Shown here one piece after another: positions 51,943-61,522 of a DNA stretch of 64,000 nt; within the stretch, counting starts at the first letter, position 1; each line of letters opens with the position of its first letter. The DNA comes from an uncultured OM182 clade bacterium (GTDB lineage Bacteria > Pseudomonadota > Gammaproteobacteria > Pseudomonadales > Azotimanducaceae), in contig CACFLG010000001.1 of assembly GCA_902567095.1 (NCBI GenBank), positions 1 through 64,000 of the forward strand, written 5' to 3'. Under the pieces are notes generated by a model. That model ran no database searches. It had not been told where the DNA came from and saw only the letters and a list, made by a program, of their open reading frames with translations. The translations under genes were made by a program, and so were the position numbers.

Positions 51943-52446
51943 TTATTTTGTTCGTCGCATCACCGCTGAATTTGTCTCGACCGTGTTGTCCGAGTTCAAA
52001 ACTGTATAGGTATAGGTGAATTGATCAGTGCCCTTTTTCAAGTCGCTAAATTTCCATGTATCTACAAATGAATCGTTAGCCGGATCAAGACCGCTTAGTT
52101 TTCTGTTTGTTGAAAAAGAAATAGAAGAATCCGTTGAGTCTGAGACGCTCATTTTTGGCTGGTTTCCCAGAGCGCAGTAGTGGGTCGCTAGGAGCTCTCC
52201 GCTTTGATCAGCAAATGCTGTCATCATTTCAATCCCGTCTTCATTGCTGTGCTCTACTATGGCGCTTCCATCCGATATCATTTTGTATTCCAAGCTGATT
52301 GGGATGTCTTCTTGAGCAGATCTGATCAAGGTTCCCTCCCATTTTCCTATGACGTTTTGCATCTGAAGGAAACCGCTGCTCTTCTCTGCCGCATGGCTTA
52401 GACTCATAAAGCAAAAGGAAATGACAATTAAAAAAAAGTTTTTCAT
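51943..52446 (-). CDS. Exported beta-rich protein of unknown function
   Basis: The ORF track starts at 52551, but ATG 52446 behind GGAGAAATATTT begins a clear signal peptide (MKNFFLIVISFCFMSLSHAA) and gives 167 residues. The mature protein has FLQMQNVIGKWEGTL, IPISLEYKMISDGSAIVEHS and FVDTWKFSDLKKG. This pattern of alternating strands with an early G-x-W-x-G recalls lipocalin-like or DUF1579-like barrels. No catalytic motif. It is divergent from phzF, with which it shares the promoter region. Confidence 0.75.
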   Translation of the reverse strand: MKNFFLIVISFCFMSLSHAAEKSSGFLQMQNVIGKWEGTLIRSAQEDIPISLEYKMISDGSAIVEHSNEDGIEMMTAFADQSGELLATHYCALGNQPKMSVSDSTDSSISFSTNRKLSGLDPANDSFVDTWKFSDLKKGTDQFTYTYTVLNSDNTVETNSAVMRRTK

Positions 52447-52549
52447 AAATATTTCTCCAACCAAATTTTTCGACAAAGGGTATATGCCAAAGTATAGATA
52501 GATTTTGATTGGAGTAAAGTTTGAAGGTAATTTTCGAAAAGGAGAGAAC

Positions 52550-53338
52550 ATGACCGCTCACTCTATCTTTCAGGTAGACGCTTTCACAGATAAAGTTTTT
52601 AAAGGAAACCCTGCTGGAGTTTGTCCCATTTATGGTTGGCTAGCAGATGATTTAATGTCTTCGATTGCGCGGGAGAACAATTTGTCTGAGACTGCTTTTG
52701 TCAACTTAGATCAATCACCTTATGGAATAAGATGGTTCACTCCAAAATATGAAGTCGAGCTATGTGGCCACGCCACCTTGGCCGCGGCGAAAATTCTTTT
52801 TGATCGATACCTTGATAGAGATAAAAATTCCGTTTCTTTTATTTCCGCGCGAGGGCCTTTGTCCGCAAAAAAAATTGACGAAAGAATCTACCTTGATTTT
52901 CCAGCAGATTTCCCGAATGAGCAGCAATTAGACAAAAAGATTGTTTCTGCACTAAATTCCGTGCCAAAAAAAATTTTTAGAGGCCAAGACGATTACTTAG
53001 CAATATTTGAAAGAGAGGAGGAGATTGCGTTGTTAACGCCGAACTTAAAAGAAATATCTCGTCTAGAAGCTCGAGGAGTAATCGCCAGTGCTCCGGGAAC
53101 GCAAAGCGATTTTGTTTCTCGATGTTTTTATCCCTCGGTAGGGGTGGACGAAGACCCGGTTACTGGATCAGCACACACCCTTTTGACACCCTATTGGGAA
53201 GCTGTCCTCAGCAAAAAAAAGATGTTAGCGAGACAAATTTCTGAAAGGGGCGGCCAACTCTTTTGTGAGCTTAATGGCGAGAGGGTAATGATAGGAGGAG
53301 AGGCAGTGACTTATCTAGCAGGAAAGATTTATGTTTGA
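52550..53338 (+). CDS. PhzF-family isomerase/epimerase-like protein
   Basis: The start ATG at 52550 follows AAAGGAGAGAA and replaces the track's TTG at 52505; 262 residues. Diagnostic blocks are VDAFTDKVFKGNPAGVCP, the catalytic Glu region NNLSETAFV, ELCGHATLAAA and DEDPVTGSAH. The fold is that of diaminopimelate epimerase. Characterised relatives isomerise a phenazine precursor, but most are of unknown substrate, and no phenazine genes are here. Confidence 0.92.
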   Translation: MTAHSIFQVDAFTDKVFKGNPAGVCPIYGWLADDLMSSIARENNLSETAFVNLDQSPYGIRWFTPKYEVELCGHATLAAAKILFDRYLDRDKNSVSFISARGPLSAKKIDERIYLDFPADFPNEQQLDKKIVSALNSVPKKIFRGQDDYLAIFEREEEIALLTPNLKEISRLEARGVIASAPGTQSDFVSRCFYPSVGVDEDPVTGSAHTLLTPYWEAVLSKKKMLARQISERGGQLFCELNGERVMIGGEAVTYLAGKIYV

Positions 53339-53360
53339 AAGGAACCAATCTACAAAAAAA

Positions 53361-54356
53361 TCAGTTCCACTTAAACTTAAGAAGGGTTCGTTTGCTGTAA
53401 GTTTCTCCCGGCAACAGAATTGCTGAAGGGAAACTCGGCTGGTTCGGCGCGTCAGGAAACGCCTGAGTCTCAAGGCACACCCCAGCGAAAGGATGGAAAG
53501 GTTCTGCTAGGTGTTGGCCAGTGTATAGCTGAAGACCTGGTTGATCTGTATACACCATCAGGGTCAGATCTGCGGAAGCCGACGTTAGCGTCGCCGCTAA
53601 TGTCAAACCATCCTCTCCTTTCTTGAGCACATAGTTTTGATCAAAACCATGATCTCCGGTCAAATTTCTAAGCTCTTCCAGTTTTCTCCCGAGCATACTC
53701 GATTCTCTCAGGTCAAAAGGTGTTCCTTCGACGAGTCTAATCTCGCCTGTAGGTAACAGGGTTTCATCTTGAACGGTATATTCTTGAGCATTTATTTGGA
53801 CTGAATGGTTGCTGATGTTGGTTACTTTTCCGTCAAGGTTAAAGTAAACATGACTAACGAGATTTATTATAGAGGGGCTGTCGGTCGTCGCCGAGAAATC
53901 TATTAGCAATCTATCTGGATCAACAAGTTCATATTTTACCTTTGCTGACAGGTTTCCAGGAAATCCTTGATCGCCGTCGGGAGAGAAAACTTTCAAATTT
54001 GCTTTATTGATTGAGTCCTCTTTGATCCGCTTCCAAATTTTTTTGCTCAAGCCAATAGGCCCTCCGTGTAAAGCATGGGGACCAGCGGATGCGTCTCTAT
54101 CTAGTGAAAATGAGCGTCCGTTAAGTGCGAAACGCCCGTTCCTGATTCTTCCTGCATAACGACCACAAATTGCTCCCAAGTAGTATGGATCAATTTGATA
54201 CGCGCTTAGGTTTGGATAACTTAAGACAATGTCACGATGCCCGTTCAAAGTGGGTAATTTAATTGAACTTATCCGCGCACCCAAATTGAGAAGCTCGACC
54301 GAAATTCCGCTCTCTGATTTTATCTCGTGCGTTTCTAGGTTGGATTTGTGTTTCAA
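53361..54356 (-). CDS. galM: Aldose 1-epimerase
   Basis: A 331-residue GalM/mutarotase-family protein that interconverts alpha and beta aldoses. Visible family parts are LGARISSIKLP, GRYAGRIRNGRF, HALHGGPIGL (with a catalytic His region), NLVSHVYFNLDG, DHGFDQNYVL and VCLETQAFPDAPN with the general-base Glu region. No signal peptide. It lies 91 nt downstream of the PQQ lipoprotein gene on the same strand, so an aldose dehydrogenase/epimerase pairing is possible. Confidence 0.93.
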   Translation of the reverse strand: MKHKSNLETHEIKSESGISVELLNLGARISSIKLPTLNGHRDIVLSYPNLSAYQIDPYYLGAICGRYAGRIRNGRFALNGRSFSLDRDASAGPHALHGGPIGLSKKIWKRIKEDSINKANLKVFSPDGDQGFPGNLSAKVKYELVDPDRLLIDFSATTDSPSIINLVSHVYFNLDGKVTNISNHSVQINAQEYTVQDETLLPTGEIRLVEGTPFDLRESSMLGRKLEELRNLTGDHGFDQNYVLKKGEDGLTLAATLTSASADLTLMVYTDQPGLQLYTGQHLAEPFHPFAGVCLETQAFPDAPNQPSFPSAILLPGETYSKRTLLKFKWN

Positions 54357-54447
54357 GTTATCAGGTAGTTAGTTTTGCGAATGCAAAGCAACCCAATTTT
54401 AAACATTGTCTTTGGCTTCCTTCCCTAGTGGAGAGTTCTAACAAAAA

Positions 54448-56376
54448 CTAATTCTCTGAGGAAAAAACTAAAAGAAGGTTTCCCGGCTCATGGTAATACA
54501 GTCCGTATCCGGAATTTACAACCACATGTCTTTCGGCAACAAAGGGCCCTGAACCACTCATTCCGCCTCCCTTACCCTCAATTCCATTGACCGCTTGCCT
54601 TTCAGGTTTCGTATCAAAGGACCATAGAAGCTCTCCATTTTCTTCGTCATAAGCACGCACGAAGCCGTCTAGATGTCCAGCAAAGACCGCTCCCTTTGCA
54701 GCAGTAACGGGAGCACTAATACCTGGGTCACAGAACTCTTTGTTTGGCGCGCAGACATTTTCTTGAACATGATTCCAAACTACAGAGCCGTCATTAACCC
54801 GCAGGCTGTGCAGGCCTGGTTTCGCCTCAACCGGATCTAGATAGTCTCCGTTTCGCGTGTTGTTCATATCGTTAATTGGTACAAAAACTTGTGAGTCACT
54901 GGCAGCCATTCCAAAATGAACGCCTCCCTGAATGCTCCCCCTTCCTACTTTGGTCCTCCAAACTGTTTCGCCCTCATCATCTGGATCCAATCCGAGTACG
55001 TCCCCGTTCTTAAGTCCAGCAAGAAGGATGTCTTCATCGTTTTTACCCGATACCAGAAGAATGCTGGAGCCATGATCATAGTCGGGCCCATCTTCAGCCG
55101 GGCAGTTAGGGTTGTCAGCCATCATGCAAGCGACATTCCATGCGTCACCTGATGTAGTTTGTTTAGTCCATGCTCGGGTTCCTGTTTTGATATTGATTGC
55201 TAATATCGCATCTGAATTCCCCTCGGCAGGAGAGGAGTAGTTTTCTCCCGTGCCCACGTATAAGAGGTTACGCTTAGGGTCAATAGTTGGACTCGTCCAT
55301 ATTGGCGCGCCTGAAGGAGCGATTACGTCGGTTCCAAGCTTCGTTTTACCGATAATTTTTGGCTTGTCTGGGATGGCGTAATGACGCCATATAGTAGCGC
55401 CTGTTTCGCCGTTCACCGCTAGAAGGCTACCCCTGAAACTGCAACAACTATAATTTGGGTCTGCGGCAGGGACTACCTCTAATGAGGAAATCGGGATGAA
55501 AAGCACTCCCTGATAGTAAGCCGGCGTTCCAGTAAGTGTTGTGCTCGGGTGATCATCAGTTCTTATTGACCAAACTAATTTACCGTTTAAAGCGTTTACG
55601 GCATAAGCTCGGCCGAGGAGGTCACCAAAAAAAGCGAGGGGCGGATTTTTTTCTGATACCTGCTCGGATGGGGTAGACAGCACTATTCCAGTTCTGACCT
55701 CAGCGCTCGCAGAAAAAACCCACTTAGTGCATCCAGTCTCCAAATCGAACGCATAGACTCGCCCGTCTTGACTTCCAACGAAAACTGCGCCCATGGAAAT
55801 AGTGGGTTGCGATCGAGCCCGAAGAGCATTTGGAAAAGCGAAAGACCATTTCAGTTTAAGTTTTTTAACATCGTCTCTCGTTAAACCGCTGACGTCTTGA
55901 GGTGAATATCTTTTAGTGTCGTGACCCCAGTTAACCTCGTAAATTGGTTCAGCTTTTGACAATTCCCGATTGTCGCAGAAGTTTGGCTCTTTTAACGCGA
56001 AGTCAGTTCTCTCCTTTAGAGTCTGACGTGTCATGAACTCAGTCACTAATCGCTTCTCATCTAATGAGAGATTCGCTGCTTGCGCGCGCATGACCCCAGT
56101 CTGCATCGAATTAAATATCGCTGTTGGTGACATCATCTCTAGCCACTGAAAATGAGGTGCTTTTGGAACTTGTCCTTGGTGACATGCGGCGCAATTAATT
56201 TCGTAGAGGGTCTTGCCAGGATGAATTGAGCGATCGAACTCTTCTGCTCCGGTTTGGAACTCATCAGTTGATCCAAGAGTTTCGGCAAGTTGTGTTTTAT
56301 CCAAGTCGCGTTCACATCCGTAAAGTGCGAAGATTAAACACAAACTTGTTGCGGTAAATGTTTTGGAAAATAGCAC
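54448..56376 (-). CDS. Lipoprotein quinohemoprotein: cytochrome c plus PQQ-type beta-propeller dehydrogenase
   Basis: GTG 56376 after GAGGGA is the best start (track: 56436), giving about 642 residues. It has a lipoprotein signal with lipobox LYGC, a cytochrome c heme site CAACH near residue 60, and an eight-bladed propeller with repeated tryptophan-docking blocks (GCTKWVF, GKLVWSI, GATIWRH, GELLWSF). Adjacent cysteines in YSCCSFRG could form the vicinal disulfide known in PQQ alcohol dehydrogenases. The architecture, with cytochrome first and propeller second, recalls polyvinyl-alcohol dehydrogenase. It probably oxidises an alcohol or sugar in the periplasm and passes electrons to its own heme. 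PQQ biosynthesis genes are not in the window. Confidence 0.88.
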   Translation of the reverse strand: MLFSKTFTATSLCLIFALYGCERDLDKTQLAETLGSTDEFQTGAEEFDRSIHPGKTLYEINCAACHQGQVPKAPHFQWLEMMSPTAIFNSMQTGVMRAQAANLSLDEKRLVTEFMTRQTLKERTDFALKEPNFCDNRELSKAEPIYEVNWGHDTKRYSPQDVSGLTRDDVKKLKLKWSFAFPNALRARSQPTISMGAVFVGSQDGRVYAFDLETGCTKWVFSASAEVRTGIVLSTPSEQVSEKNPPLAFFGDLLGRAYAVNALNGKLVWSIRTDDHPSTTLTGTPAYYQGVLFIPISSLEVVPAADPNYSCCSFRGSLLAVNGETGATIWRHYAIPDKPKIIGKTKLGTDVIAPSGAPIWTSPTIDPKRNLLYVGTGENYSSPAEGNSDAILAINIKTGTRAWTKQTTSGDAWNVACMMADNPNCPAEDGPDYDHGSSILLVSGKNDEDILLAGLKNGDVLGLDPDDEGETVWRTKVGRGSIQGGVHFGMAASDSQVFVPINDMNNTRNGDYLDPVEAKPGLHSLRVNDGSVVWNHVQENVCAPNKEFCDPGISAPVTAAKGAVFAGHLDGFVRAYDEENGELLWSFDTKPERQAVNGIEGKGGGMSGSGPFVAERHVVVNSGYGLYYHEPGNLLLVFSSEN

Positions 56377-56584
56377 CTTTACTCCCTCTTTGTTCCTTAT
56401 CGCCTTTAAAGGATATTGCAATGAGTAAAATCCCACAACATGAGCAAAAGGTCAAAAGCATTACTGCCAATGATTTTTTTTCTTAAAAGTAGCCTAGATT
56501 TTTGCAGTTTTATTTGCTCTCACGCTGGCTTAACCTATTTAGCGAAACTAGGCGGTATTCGCCTAAAAAATGGTTTTTTGAATC

Positions 56585-57562
56585 TTGATTGAATCGTTAG
56601 ACATATTGAAGGAGGTGACTCCGCACTTAAAAAATTGGGGCCTTGATGGTGCCCAGTTGTCTTTGCAATCCATCTCAGAAAATATCGTTTTTAAAGTAGC
56701 CTGCAGAAGCGGTAATAAATATGTTCTGCGAGTGCATCGACCAAGATACCATTCCTATCGGGCCCTCAACTCCGAGCGAGAGTGGCTCGAATCTCTGTCT
56801 CTCGCTGGTTTCAAAGTACCGAAAATCTTGCCAACGAAACAAGCTAAGCATTATCTGCTGATTAATATGAGTGGAGGAAGCAGATACCTTAGCGTTTTAG
56901 ATTGGATAGAGGGTCGGTCTCTGCTTGAGATGGAGCTTGAAGGTTTAACAGGATCATTATTAGCGGATGCCTTGGCAAAGGTGGGTGAGTTAGTTTCTCA
57001 ATTTCACCTACACTCGGAGGAGTGGGAATCAAGCAAAGACTTTTCACGACACAGATTTGATGAAGATGGTTTTTTTGGCAAATCACCTTTTTGGGGTCGT
57101 TATTGGGACTCTGAGTATGTAACTAGCGATCAGCGCGTTTTATTACTGGGTTCCCAAGCGGTCATCTCATCTAAAATAAATTCCCTTGGGTATTCTAAGG
57201 ATGTATTTGGTTTGATTCATGGGGATTTGCATCCTGGAAACATTCTTTTTGATCTTGGTAAAAATATTCGGTTAATTGACTTTGATGATGCAGGTTTTGG
57301 TTGGTATCTCTACGACATTGCTAGCCTGTTATTCGAATACAAAGATCACCCTGAATTTGAAACCTTGTCGGAGGGATTCCTTCGCGGGTATAGAAAGCGG
57401 AGGTTCATGAGTGACAATGATTGGGGTATGCTACCCTTATTCATCCATATAAGGGGCAGGGCGACCATTGGTTGGGCCTCTGAAAGGCCAGAGCTTGGGC
57501 ACAAAAGTCAGATTTTAAATCTAGTCGAGTCTGTTTGTAGAGAAGCGCGCTCTTTTGTTTAA
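56585..57562 (+). CDS. Aminoglycoside-phosphotransferase-fold kinase (SrkA/HSK2-like)
   Basis: A 325-residue kinase-fold protein. The Brenner motif IHGDLHPGNILF with catalytic Asp and the metal-binding IDFDDAGFG are clear, as is YVLRVHRPRYHS for ATP binding. An in-frame TGA lies just upstream, so the start must be TTG 56585 or a later alternative start; TTG gives a normal length. Relatives phosphorylate small molecules such as choline, homoserine or proteins under stress. It lies directly before crotonase 3, with a 58-nt gap. Confidence 0.85.
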   Translation: MIESLDILKEVTPHLKNWGLDGAQLSLQSISENIVFKVACRSGNKYVLRVHRPRYHSYRALNSEREWLESLSLAGFKVPKILPTKQAKHYLLINMSGGSRYLSVLDWIEGRSLLEMELEGLTGSLLADALAKVGELVSQFHLHSEEWESSKDFSRHRFDEDGFFGKSPFWGRYWDSEYVTSDQRVLLLGSQAVISSKINSLGYSKDVFGLIHGDLHPGNILFDLGKNIRLIDFDDAGFGWYLYDIASLLFEYKDHPEFETLSEGFLRGYRKRRFMSDNDWGMLPLFIHIRGRATIGWASERPELGHKSQILNLVESVCREARSFV

Positions 57563-57620
57563 AGCAGATCGTCTGGAATATCACGGCTTTGGTTTGTGAG
57601 GTTAAAAAAAGGAAAATGCC

Positions 57621-58397
57621 ATGGAAAAATTAGTGTTGATCGATCGATCCGAAGGTGTCGCTACCGTTTCACTTAATCGCCCTGAACAACTAAACGCTTT
57701 ATCAATTGCCTTGCGCGTTGCCCTAGTAGAGGCCTTTTCGGCTTTAAAAAATGACCAAAGTATTCGGGTAATTATCCTGACCGGGAAGGGAAGAGCCTTT
57801 TCTGCTGGTTTAGACCTTAAGGAGTTAGGGCAAAAAGGAATGCGCGGAGACGGTAATAAGAAAAGTAACCCGGATTTACAAACAGCGATTCGTGAAGTCG
57901 GTAAGCCCGTCATTGGTGCCATAAATGGTTTTGCGATAACCGGCGGTTTCGAACTTGCGCTAGCGTGCGACATACTTGTGGCTTCGGAGAAAGCACAATT
58001 TGCGGATACCCACGTCAGGATGGGCGTGGTGCCCGGTTGGGGGCTGTCTCAGCGTCTATCCCGATTGGTTGGAGTTTCTAGAGCAAAACAGATTAGCTTT
58101 ACGGGAGATTATGTCAGCGCCGAAAAGGCGGAGCGTTGGGGACTAGTAAACGACGTCCTAGCCCCCGATTGTTTGTTGCCGCATTGCTATAAGATGGCAA
58201 AAGACATTCAGAGCGGAAATGCTGAAACCCTGAGGAGTGTTCATCAGCTGATTGATTTCGGTTGGGAGGAGACGCTTTCAGCGGGGCTCGCGCAAGAAAA
58301 AAGTTCGAATCAAATCGCAAATGCTGATTTATCTGCCCAGACCCTCGAGCGTAACAGGCTCGATGTGCTTGCCCGTGGTCGAGATCAAATTTCGTAG
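57621..58397 (+). CDS. Enoyl-CoA hydratase/isomerase family protein (crotonase) 3
   Basis: A 258-residue crotonase: NRPEQLNALSI, oxyanion region KGRAFSAGLDLKELG, INGFAITGGFELALACD and the glutamate-containing block HVRMGVVPGWGLSQR. This is close to the classical FadB/EchA-type enoyl-CoA hydratase. ATG 57621 follows AAAAGGAAAATGCC. It is the third crotonase in the window, each in a different operon. Confidence 0.92.
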   Translation: MEKLVLIDRSEGVATVSLNRPEQLNALSIALRVALVEAFSALKNDQSIRVIILTGKGRAFSAGLDLKELGQKGMRGDGNKKSNPDLQTAIREVGKPVIGAINGFAITGGFELALACDILVASEKAQFADTHVRMGVVPGWGLSQRLSRLVGVSRAKQISFTGDYVSAEKAERWGLVNDVLAPDCLLPHCYKMAKDIQSGNAETLRSVHQLIDFGWEETLSAGLAQEKSSNQIANADLSAQTLERNRLDVLARGRDQIS

Positions 58398-58554
58398 TAC
58401 TTGCTTCTCGTCGTGTTATCTAATTCTGACAAAGACTTAGTTAAGATTTGCGATTTTTAGCGCATTTAAAAAAGTCAGAGCTCGCTCTGAAACGTTTCAT
58501 AATAAACGACTTGTTTGCAAAAGGCCGTAAATTCACTAAATTCCTCTGGAAATC

Positions 58555-59751
58555 TTAGCCTTGGTCAGCAGCCAAATCCCAGGAGAAATCTTTTTCTTGC
58601 CTCATGAAATGATCGATCCACCGGTGGTAATTCTGAACAGCGGGTTCATTTTTGCCATATAAGAACTGGGTATTGGCGCCGGCTTTGATTCCGTCTTGAA
58701 TGAGCAGCCCTAATCGATAATCTTCATCTTGAACAGCTTGCAAAACCATGGCGCTAAAGTTTTCTGCTGCCTCTAATTCTGTCTCGGTTTCTGGCACGTC
58801 AGACGCAAGCGTGTACTGAATCGTTCTAGTTATGTCTGCGGTTGGCCCGGGGAACACCAAGCTTACTAGGCAGTGGTCGCCCAGAATCCCAGATATTGAA
58901 AGATTAGGAAAGCAATTGTGCACTAGCCTTATATGCTCGAGAGGTTCCCAATCCTCCTCTGGCAGAGTTTCTAACGATTTTAGCGATTTTCTCCCTAGGG
59001 TGAGCCGTTGATGAGGTCCATGGGTGTCTAACACAAGCAGGTTGCCGATCGTATGCTGCCCAACTGTTCTTCCATGAACGGTGTTGTGGTGGTATATCTC
59101 TAAATATCCGTCCATGGTTACTTTCCATCCGGGTCCCTCAAGCTCACGTTTCTTGAAAAGATGCCAATTGCCCAAGTCTAAAGAGGCTAGTTTTTCGTGC
59201 ATCCCTCCTAGCCATTTCTTCATATCGATTTGTTCGCTTGAATCAAGGGTTAGCCAAATTATCCCCGCTTCTTCTTCACACCCTAAGGGAGTAAGTCCCA
59301 GAGAAGAATGGTCGAGATCTCCAAAAGTGTTGGCAGCGTAGCGGCTTGTTAGATTTCCTTGTAGGTCGTAAACCCATGAATGGTAAGGACACGAAAATTT
59401 CTTAACCACCCCTTCTTCAGCCTCACAAATCCTCGCCCCACGATGCCGACATACATTTAAAAAAGCTCTAGCTTTCCCGTCATCCCCGCGGACAAGCAGA
59501 AGCGGTTTCTCAAGGATTGAGATTGTCTTGTAGTTTCCTGGCCTCGGAAGTTCAATAGACAGGGCTCCCGCGATTGGCAAGCTTGAAAATATTCTATTTC
59601 GCTCTGCCTGATATCGTTTTTCGTCTGTGTAGGCTTCGATTGGCATTGTCATAATAGTTTCAGTCGTGTCTGTAGTCTGATTTAGACAATGGGCAAGTGC
59701 TCGTCTTGCCAAGTCCATCATGTCCTCTCTCTGATCTGCACTGTCCATCAA
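58555..59751 (-). CDS. Rieske non-heme iron oxygenase, alpha subunit
   Basis: A 398-residue aromatic-ring-hydroxylating type oxygenase subunit. The Rieske cluster ligands are CRHRGARIC and CPYHSWVY. The mononuclear iron site DGYLEIYHHNTVH fits the D-x3-E-x2-H-x4-H spacing. Such proteins hydroxylate, demethylate or cleave C-H or C-N bonds with electrons from a ferredoxin reductase, which is not here. The start ATG 59751 is directly next to the stop of the cupin gene at 59752, so the two are coupled. Substrate unknown. Confidence 0.95.
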   Translation of the reverse strand: MMDSADQREDMMDLARRALAHCLNQTTDTTETIMTMPIEAYTDEKRYQAERNRIFSSLPIAGALSIELPRPGNYKTISILEKPLLLVRGDDGKARAFLNVCRHRGARICEAEEGVVKKFSCPYHSWVYDLQGNLTSRYAANTFGDLDHSSLGLTPLGCEEEAGIIWLTLDSSEQIDMKKWLGGMHEKLASLDLGNWHLFKKRELEGPGWKVTMDGYLEIYHHNTVHGRTVGQHTIGNLLVLDTHGPHQRLTLGRKSLKSLETLPEEDWEPLEHIRLVHNCFPNLSISGILGDHCLVSLVFPGPTADITRTIQYTLASDVPETETELEAAENFSAMVLQAVQDEDYRLGLLIQDGIKAGANTQFLYGKNEPAVQNYHRWIDHFMRQEKDFSWDLAADQG

Positions 59752-60210
59752 CTATCCTCTGTTTTTTTCTTCAAAGTGGTCTGTAATGATGTCACTCCTT
59801 AGAGTCTTACCATCATTGTTACCTATTTTTATCGCAGGCCATTTGCCGTTTTTAAAAAAGAACAGAACCGTAGCACCTTCATCTCCCGCAAGCAGTGGCC
59901 CGTATCCGCGATTAGCTAGACCGATCCGAACGTCACCGGCGTGAAACCACTTGGCTCCCACTTTCTGTGAGCCCTCTAAGATTATCTCGGTGTAGTCGCA
60001 TTCGTGAGTGTGAGCCTCCACAAGACAGCCGGGCGGGTAATATGCTTTGAAAACGGTTGGAGACGAGGCGTCACCAGGGTCCCCCACCCTGAACATGCTC
60101 GTTGAAATCCCCGAAGGTAAATCAATTTTGTCGAGATCTTGCCAGTTAAAAGAGAGATGGCCCTTTCGTTTTAGCTCGAAAGAGACTTCAGCGTCCGTTT
60201 TCTGGGGCAT
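59752..60210 (-). CDS. Single-domain cupin protein
   Basis: A 152-residue cupin with the metal-binding motif HTHECDYTEIILEG (His, His and Glu in the expected positions) and a second barrel motif KWFHAGDVRIGLA. AGGAGG precedes ATG 60210. It stands between the bicupin upstream (50 nt) and the Rieske oxygenase downstream (adjacent). It could be a dioxygenase, an isomerase or a sensor of the pathway intermediate. Confidence 0.85.
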   Translation of the reverse strand: MPQKTDAEVSFELKRKGHLSFNWQDLDKIDLPSGISTSMFRVGDPGDASSPTVFKAYYPPGCLVEAHTHECDYTEIILEGSQKVGAKWFHAGDVRIGLANRGYGPLLAGDEGATVLFFFKNGKWPAIKIGNNDGKTLRSDIITDHFEEKNRG

Positions 60211-60260
60211 GTCCCCCTCCTATAACCAATCCTTCTCTTGTCCTTTCAGTATCATTTGAA

Positions 60261-61334
60261 TTAGCTCTTGAGGGGACTCCAGGCCAGTAATGCTTTTTCA
60301 GCTGCCTCGGAATTCGGGACAAGTTCTGCTCCTCCTCCCTCAGCAAGGGCAACGTACTCAACCCAAGAAAGCACCGCCTCTACCGGTGTTCCTTTTCCTG
60401 AGTCAAATATAAGTGGACCATAAACATTCGCGGTATATATTAGTGGCTCGTCGGTGAGACTCTGTGTTGACTCGTGACGAGCGCCTGCAGGCTCATAAAA
60501 CCACATTCCTGCTCCATATCCCTCGGGCGGCCCAGCGCGATATCCGATCGCACCGCTTAATACCAAGAAATCGGCGGCACCAATATGAGTGTGGGGTGTA
60601 GCCACTCCTTTATGTTTCACAATAAGTGAGATAACACCGGTCTCTTCACTCACCCTTAAGATTTTAAGTCCAATATCAGGTAGATCTGGGTTGATAATCC
60701 AAGGTACCGTTTTGGCGTCAATGAAATAATCGTGGGCATATTTGTTGATGTCACCCGATGGCTCCCCATCTACTAGTTCATTTGCATTTCTCTTTGCGAT
60801 AGCGAGGGGCGAAGGATCTCCTTTATATGCATTCGGTCTTGCTCGGGCGCAGTCCGCTAGGCTGCTAGGAACCATCGTAACGCCTACGTCCTTGGCAAGG
60901 TGGTTAACGTCCATCGCGGTAAAAATTGCTTCGACAGAGCCATTTGAATTCAAAATTGAGACGCCGTTGAAGCAATTGACTAGAATCTCAGATTCTTCTT
61001 TAGCTGCGATCGAACCTACTTTAGTATTTGCCGGGACAAAACCCCAGGTTCCAGGTTTTAGCGCGCTCGTTTGGCCGCCTTGAGAGAAATCTAATTCCCC
61101 AGATAATACAAGCAGGTCCATGCCTCCCAAAAAAACCGAAGTCGGAAAGGCTTTGCCCTCTTCAATTTTGAGAATCAATGAAAACATCCCGCTTTCCATG
61201 CTGGCACGAACGGTTTTCATTGAGACCCCGTTGGTGTTTGGTATGTCTAACCATGGCAAAAGGTTGGTATCTAGACCTCCTTCAATTCCTGTAGGATCAT
61301 ATTCTGGATTAAACCCGTCGACTGCTTCGCTCAT
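60261..61334 (-). CDS. Bicupin, 2,4'-dihydroxyacetophenone-dioxygenase-like
   Basis: A 357-residue protein with two cupin domains. The C-terminal one has PHTHIGAADFLVLSG and GARHESTQS with three His ligands, so it can bind iron. The first domain lacks these histidines (FPTSVFLGGMDLLVLSG). The general type recalls 2,4'-dihydroxyacetophenone dioxygenase and ChrR-like cupins. It should cleave C-C bonds in a phenolic ketone or bind a metal in another reaction. It heads the minus-strand group bicupin, cupin, Rieske oxygenase, and shares its promoter region with TonB receptor 3. Confidence 0.82.
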   Translation of the reverse strand: MSEAVDGFNPEYDPTGIEGGLDTNLLPWLDIPNTNGVSMKTVRASMESGMFSLILKIEEGKAFPTSVFLGGMDLLVLSGELDFSQGGQTSALKPGTWGFVPANTKVGSIAAKEESEILVNCFNGVSILNSNGSVEAIFTAMDVNHLAKDVGVTMVPSSLADCARARPNAYKGDPSPLAIAKRNANELVDGEPSGDINKYAHDYFIDAKTVPWIINPDLPDIGLKILRVSEETGVISLIVKHKGVATPHTHIGAADFLVLSGAIGYRAGPPEGYGAGMWFYEPAGARHESTQSLTDEPLIYTANVYGPLIFDSGKGTPVEAVLSWVEYVALAEGGGAELVPNSEAAEKALLAWSPLKS

Positions 61335-61522
61335 CGCCTTCTCCCTTTATTATAATTTTTATACTTTCGAGCCAATATTTTGGTTTTAGCACTTGATAGG
61401 CTATTATTACACCTCGGAAATGGTAACATTTTTAAGACTACAAGAATAAATAATAATTTTCTGCTGAGTTACTAACTTCTTTTTTGGATCCTTAGGTTGC
61501 AGATACAATAAAAGGGGGACAC
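61335..61522. promoter_or_regulatory. Divergent bicupin / TonB receptor 3 intergenic region
   Basis: The two genes start 188 bases apart on opposite strands, so the region must drive both. AT-rich. I see no clear operator palindrome and no copy of the TTGGACA element found before receptor 2. Confidence 0.45.
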
